Positions 32,039-32,964 of a DNA stretch of 32,964 nt are shown here, one piece after another. Source of the DNA: Chromera velia (taxonomy: Eukaryota > Sar > Chromeraceae). The notes under the pieces are model-generated. The model was given only the letters and a program-made list of their open reading frames with translations, did no database searches and had not been told where the DNA came from. A program made the position numbers and the translations under genes. Within the stretch, counting starts at the first letter, position 1. Each line of letters opens with the position of its first letter. The stretch is taken from positions 7,501 through 40,464 of the forward strand of contig JAHBMJ010000800.1 in assembly GCA_018398765.1 (NCBI GenBank). Reading direction: 5' to 3'.

Positions 32039-32731
32039 AGAGAGAAAGAGAGCGGAAGAGCAAGAGGCACAGACCATATAGAGCGTCGCCAGAGAGGGGT
32101 CCACCCGTGCAAGCTCGAAGATCACCAGCAGGGCGGCCGTTGTGCTCAGCCCCGCACACCCTGCGTTGATCGAGCCACATGTATAAACAATGGTCGACGA
32201 GTCGGCAAAGGATACCAAAGGAGAAGCGGAAGGAAAGGCCAGAAGGGACAGGTATACAAACGGTCGTTCTCGGCGTGTAGTTGACAGATGGCAGTCTGAT
32301 AGACATGGGAGTCTATGATGGAAGAAATCGATAGACCAGACAGTTGTGAGGAAGAGAGAGCTCAGTAGACGGGTGGATGAAGACCCACCGTAACCCTTCA
32401 GCTGAAGTCCTCCGCACCTGCTCCCCAATTTTTGCATTTCCCTTACGACACTTGGCGGCATCACTGTGGTCTCCACTGCCTCTTCCAGCTCCATTCTCAG
32501 CGACTCAGCGACAGACCGTACAGCTTTGCACAGCTCTCTCTCACTTTCGGTAAGGACGTGGGACAGGCCGCAAAAGTCTAGCGCCAAAGAGTTCAGAGAC
32601 TTCGCCGTCTCCTCCTCCGTCTCCGACCGGGAGCCCACGTGGCCCGCCACCCGAGAAAGTCTCTCCATTCTGTCTATAAGCCCTATTTGTTCACAACGCG
32701 ACCAGGCATACAGTCCACCCACAGGCTGCAT
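28240..32731 (-). CDS. Acyl-CoA oxidase 4 / glutaryl-CoA dehydrogenase-like flavoenzyme
   Basis: FAD enzyme of the acyl-CoA dehydrogenase superfamily that introduces a trans-2 double bond into an acyl-CoA. Exons in transcription order: 32731-32389, 32160-32075, 31654-31498, 31040-30778, 30401-30338, 29846-29778, 29520-29408, 29091-29032, 28482-28240. All eight junctions keep frame; 1398 nt, 465 residues, normal for the family. Motifs: LKGYGCAGLS, ELARVDPSLATLYMVH, GSEEQKAKWLPRMA, FALTEPEAGSDATSL, GRKRWIGN, FVPECNRL, VLESSRV, RRQFRRPLASFQLVQERL and DLEAVHTYEGTYDVNMLI, with the catalytic-base Glu expected in TYEGT. The TYEGTYD form resembles plant ACX4 more than mitochondrial GCDH (TYEGTHD). 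It ends SAFK, lacking a C-terminal SKL-type peroxisomal signal. The usual RxQFG glycine is replaced (QFRRP), and exon 4 carries a charged Glu/Arg/Gly-rich insertion. The first 45 or so residues and the ATG at 32731 are uncertain. Confidence 0.85.
30493..30608 (+). repeat. (CT)n(GT)n(GC)n(GT)n(GC)n composite tract
   Basis: CT at 30493-30518, then GT, GC, GT and GC/GT to 30608, followed by a T run. It lies in the intron 30777-30402 of the minus-strand acyl-CoA gene, so the transcript carries the complementary GC/CA/GA order. It is Z-DNA-prone. Confidence 0.95.
31770..32052 (+). repeat. Composite microsatellite block in an acyl-CoA gene intron
   Basis: In order: CT (31770-31793), AC (31795-31813), GA (31838-31866), about nine CAG units (31867-31895), CA-rich with CGCTCACA variants (31905-31998) and GA (32001-32052). 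It occupies most of the intron 32074-31655. It ends about 20 bp from the donor of the exon at 32160-32075. Confidence 0.95.
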
Positions 32732-32964
32732 ACAATTGATGTGCGCTTCCAGTCAAACCATGATGTCAATCCTCCGGCTTTCTCGGAGACTGCAACCGTC
32801 ACAGTGCATGGGCCTGTCGTTATTCGATGGCGTTGATTGACGCACGCAATGAAGTGTCATCGCAGGCGGCGCGAGGCTCGCTCGGCCAGTCAACCAACAT
32901 CAACCAGTCTGACGCACTCCGTGCGAATGGCCCGGAAAGCGAAATTTATTCTTGTTGCCCCTGC
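32732..32964. other. Upstream flank of the acyl-CoA gene
   Basis: Probable 5' region of the minus-strand acyl-CoA gene. A TATGCAG at the chosen ATG could also be a splice acceptor, so an additional 5' exon may lie here or beyond the window. An ATG at about 32811 opens only a short frame that ends near 32755. No separate gene is visible. Confidence 0.4.

Overview
The window is eukaryotic nuclear DNA from an intron-rich protist. It holds spliced genes on both strands, GT..(T)GCAG introns, many intronic microsatellites and no bacterial operon layout. A cytosolic HSP70, a very large ankyrin-repeat protein, a short-chain-type acyl-CoA oxidase/dehydrogenase, frequent TGCATGC motifs and a mix of balanced-GC gene DNA with AT-rich islands would fit an alveolate, perhaps a chromerid such as Chromera. 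That assignment is inference; no species-diagnostic gene is present.

Layout, left to right. (a) 1-2251: no convincing gene; purine-rich, AT-rich and pyrimidine-rich stretches. (b) 2252-5179 (+): a tentative seven-exon gene for a 189-residue protein with a C-terminal membrane helix. (c) 5180-7282: repeat-rich spacer with a perfectly adjacent ~91 bp tandem duplication, a 24 bp degenerate array and a MITE-like element. (d) 7283-10688 (-): a six-exon gene for a secreted cysteine-rich protein, about 230 residues. (e) 10689-13710: spacer with GCATGC clusters, a palindrome and AT-rich repeats. (f) 13711-15959 (-): two-exon cytosolic HSP70, with a gap-type heat-shock element about 170 bp upstream. 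(g) 17062-27489 (+): a twelve-exon gene for a ~2063-residue protein joining ankyrin repeats to a C-terminal Rrp6/EXD-type DEDDy 3'-5' exonuclease. (h) 27490-28239: AT-rich spacer between convergent genes. (i) 28240-32731 (-): nine-exon acyl-CoA oxidase 4/glutaryl-CoA dehydrogenase-like enzyme.

All exon models were built by eye. Each requires reading-frame phase to match across every junction, which it does for all 25 introns of the four better-supported genes. HSP70 and the ankyrin-exonuclease gene are divergent and share a ~1.1 kb spacer; the ankyrin-exonuclease and acyl-CoA genes are convergent. I see no sign that the genes form one pathway: they look like unrelated neighbours.

The most notable object is the ankyrin-exonuclease fusion with all five DEDDy residues retained. 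Next are the modular cysteine-rich secreted protein and a splice-donor preference in which about half of the introns begin GTC (C at +3).
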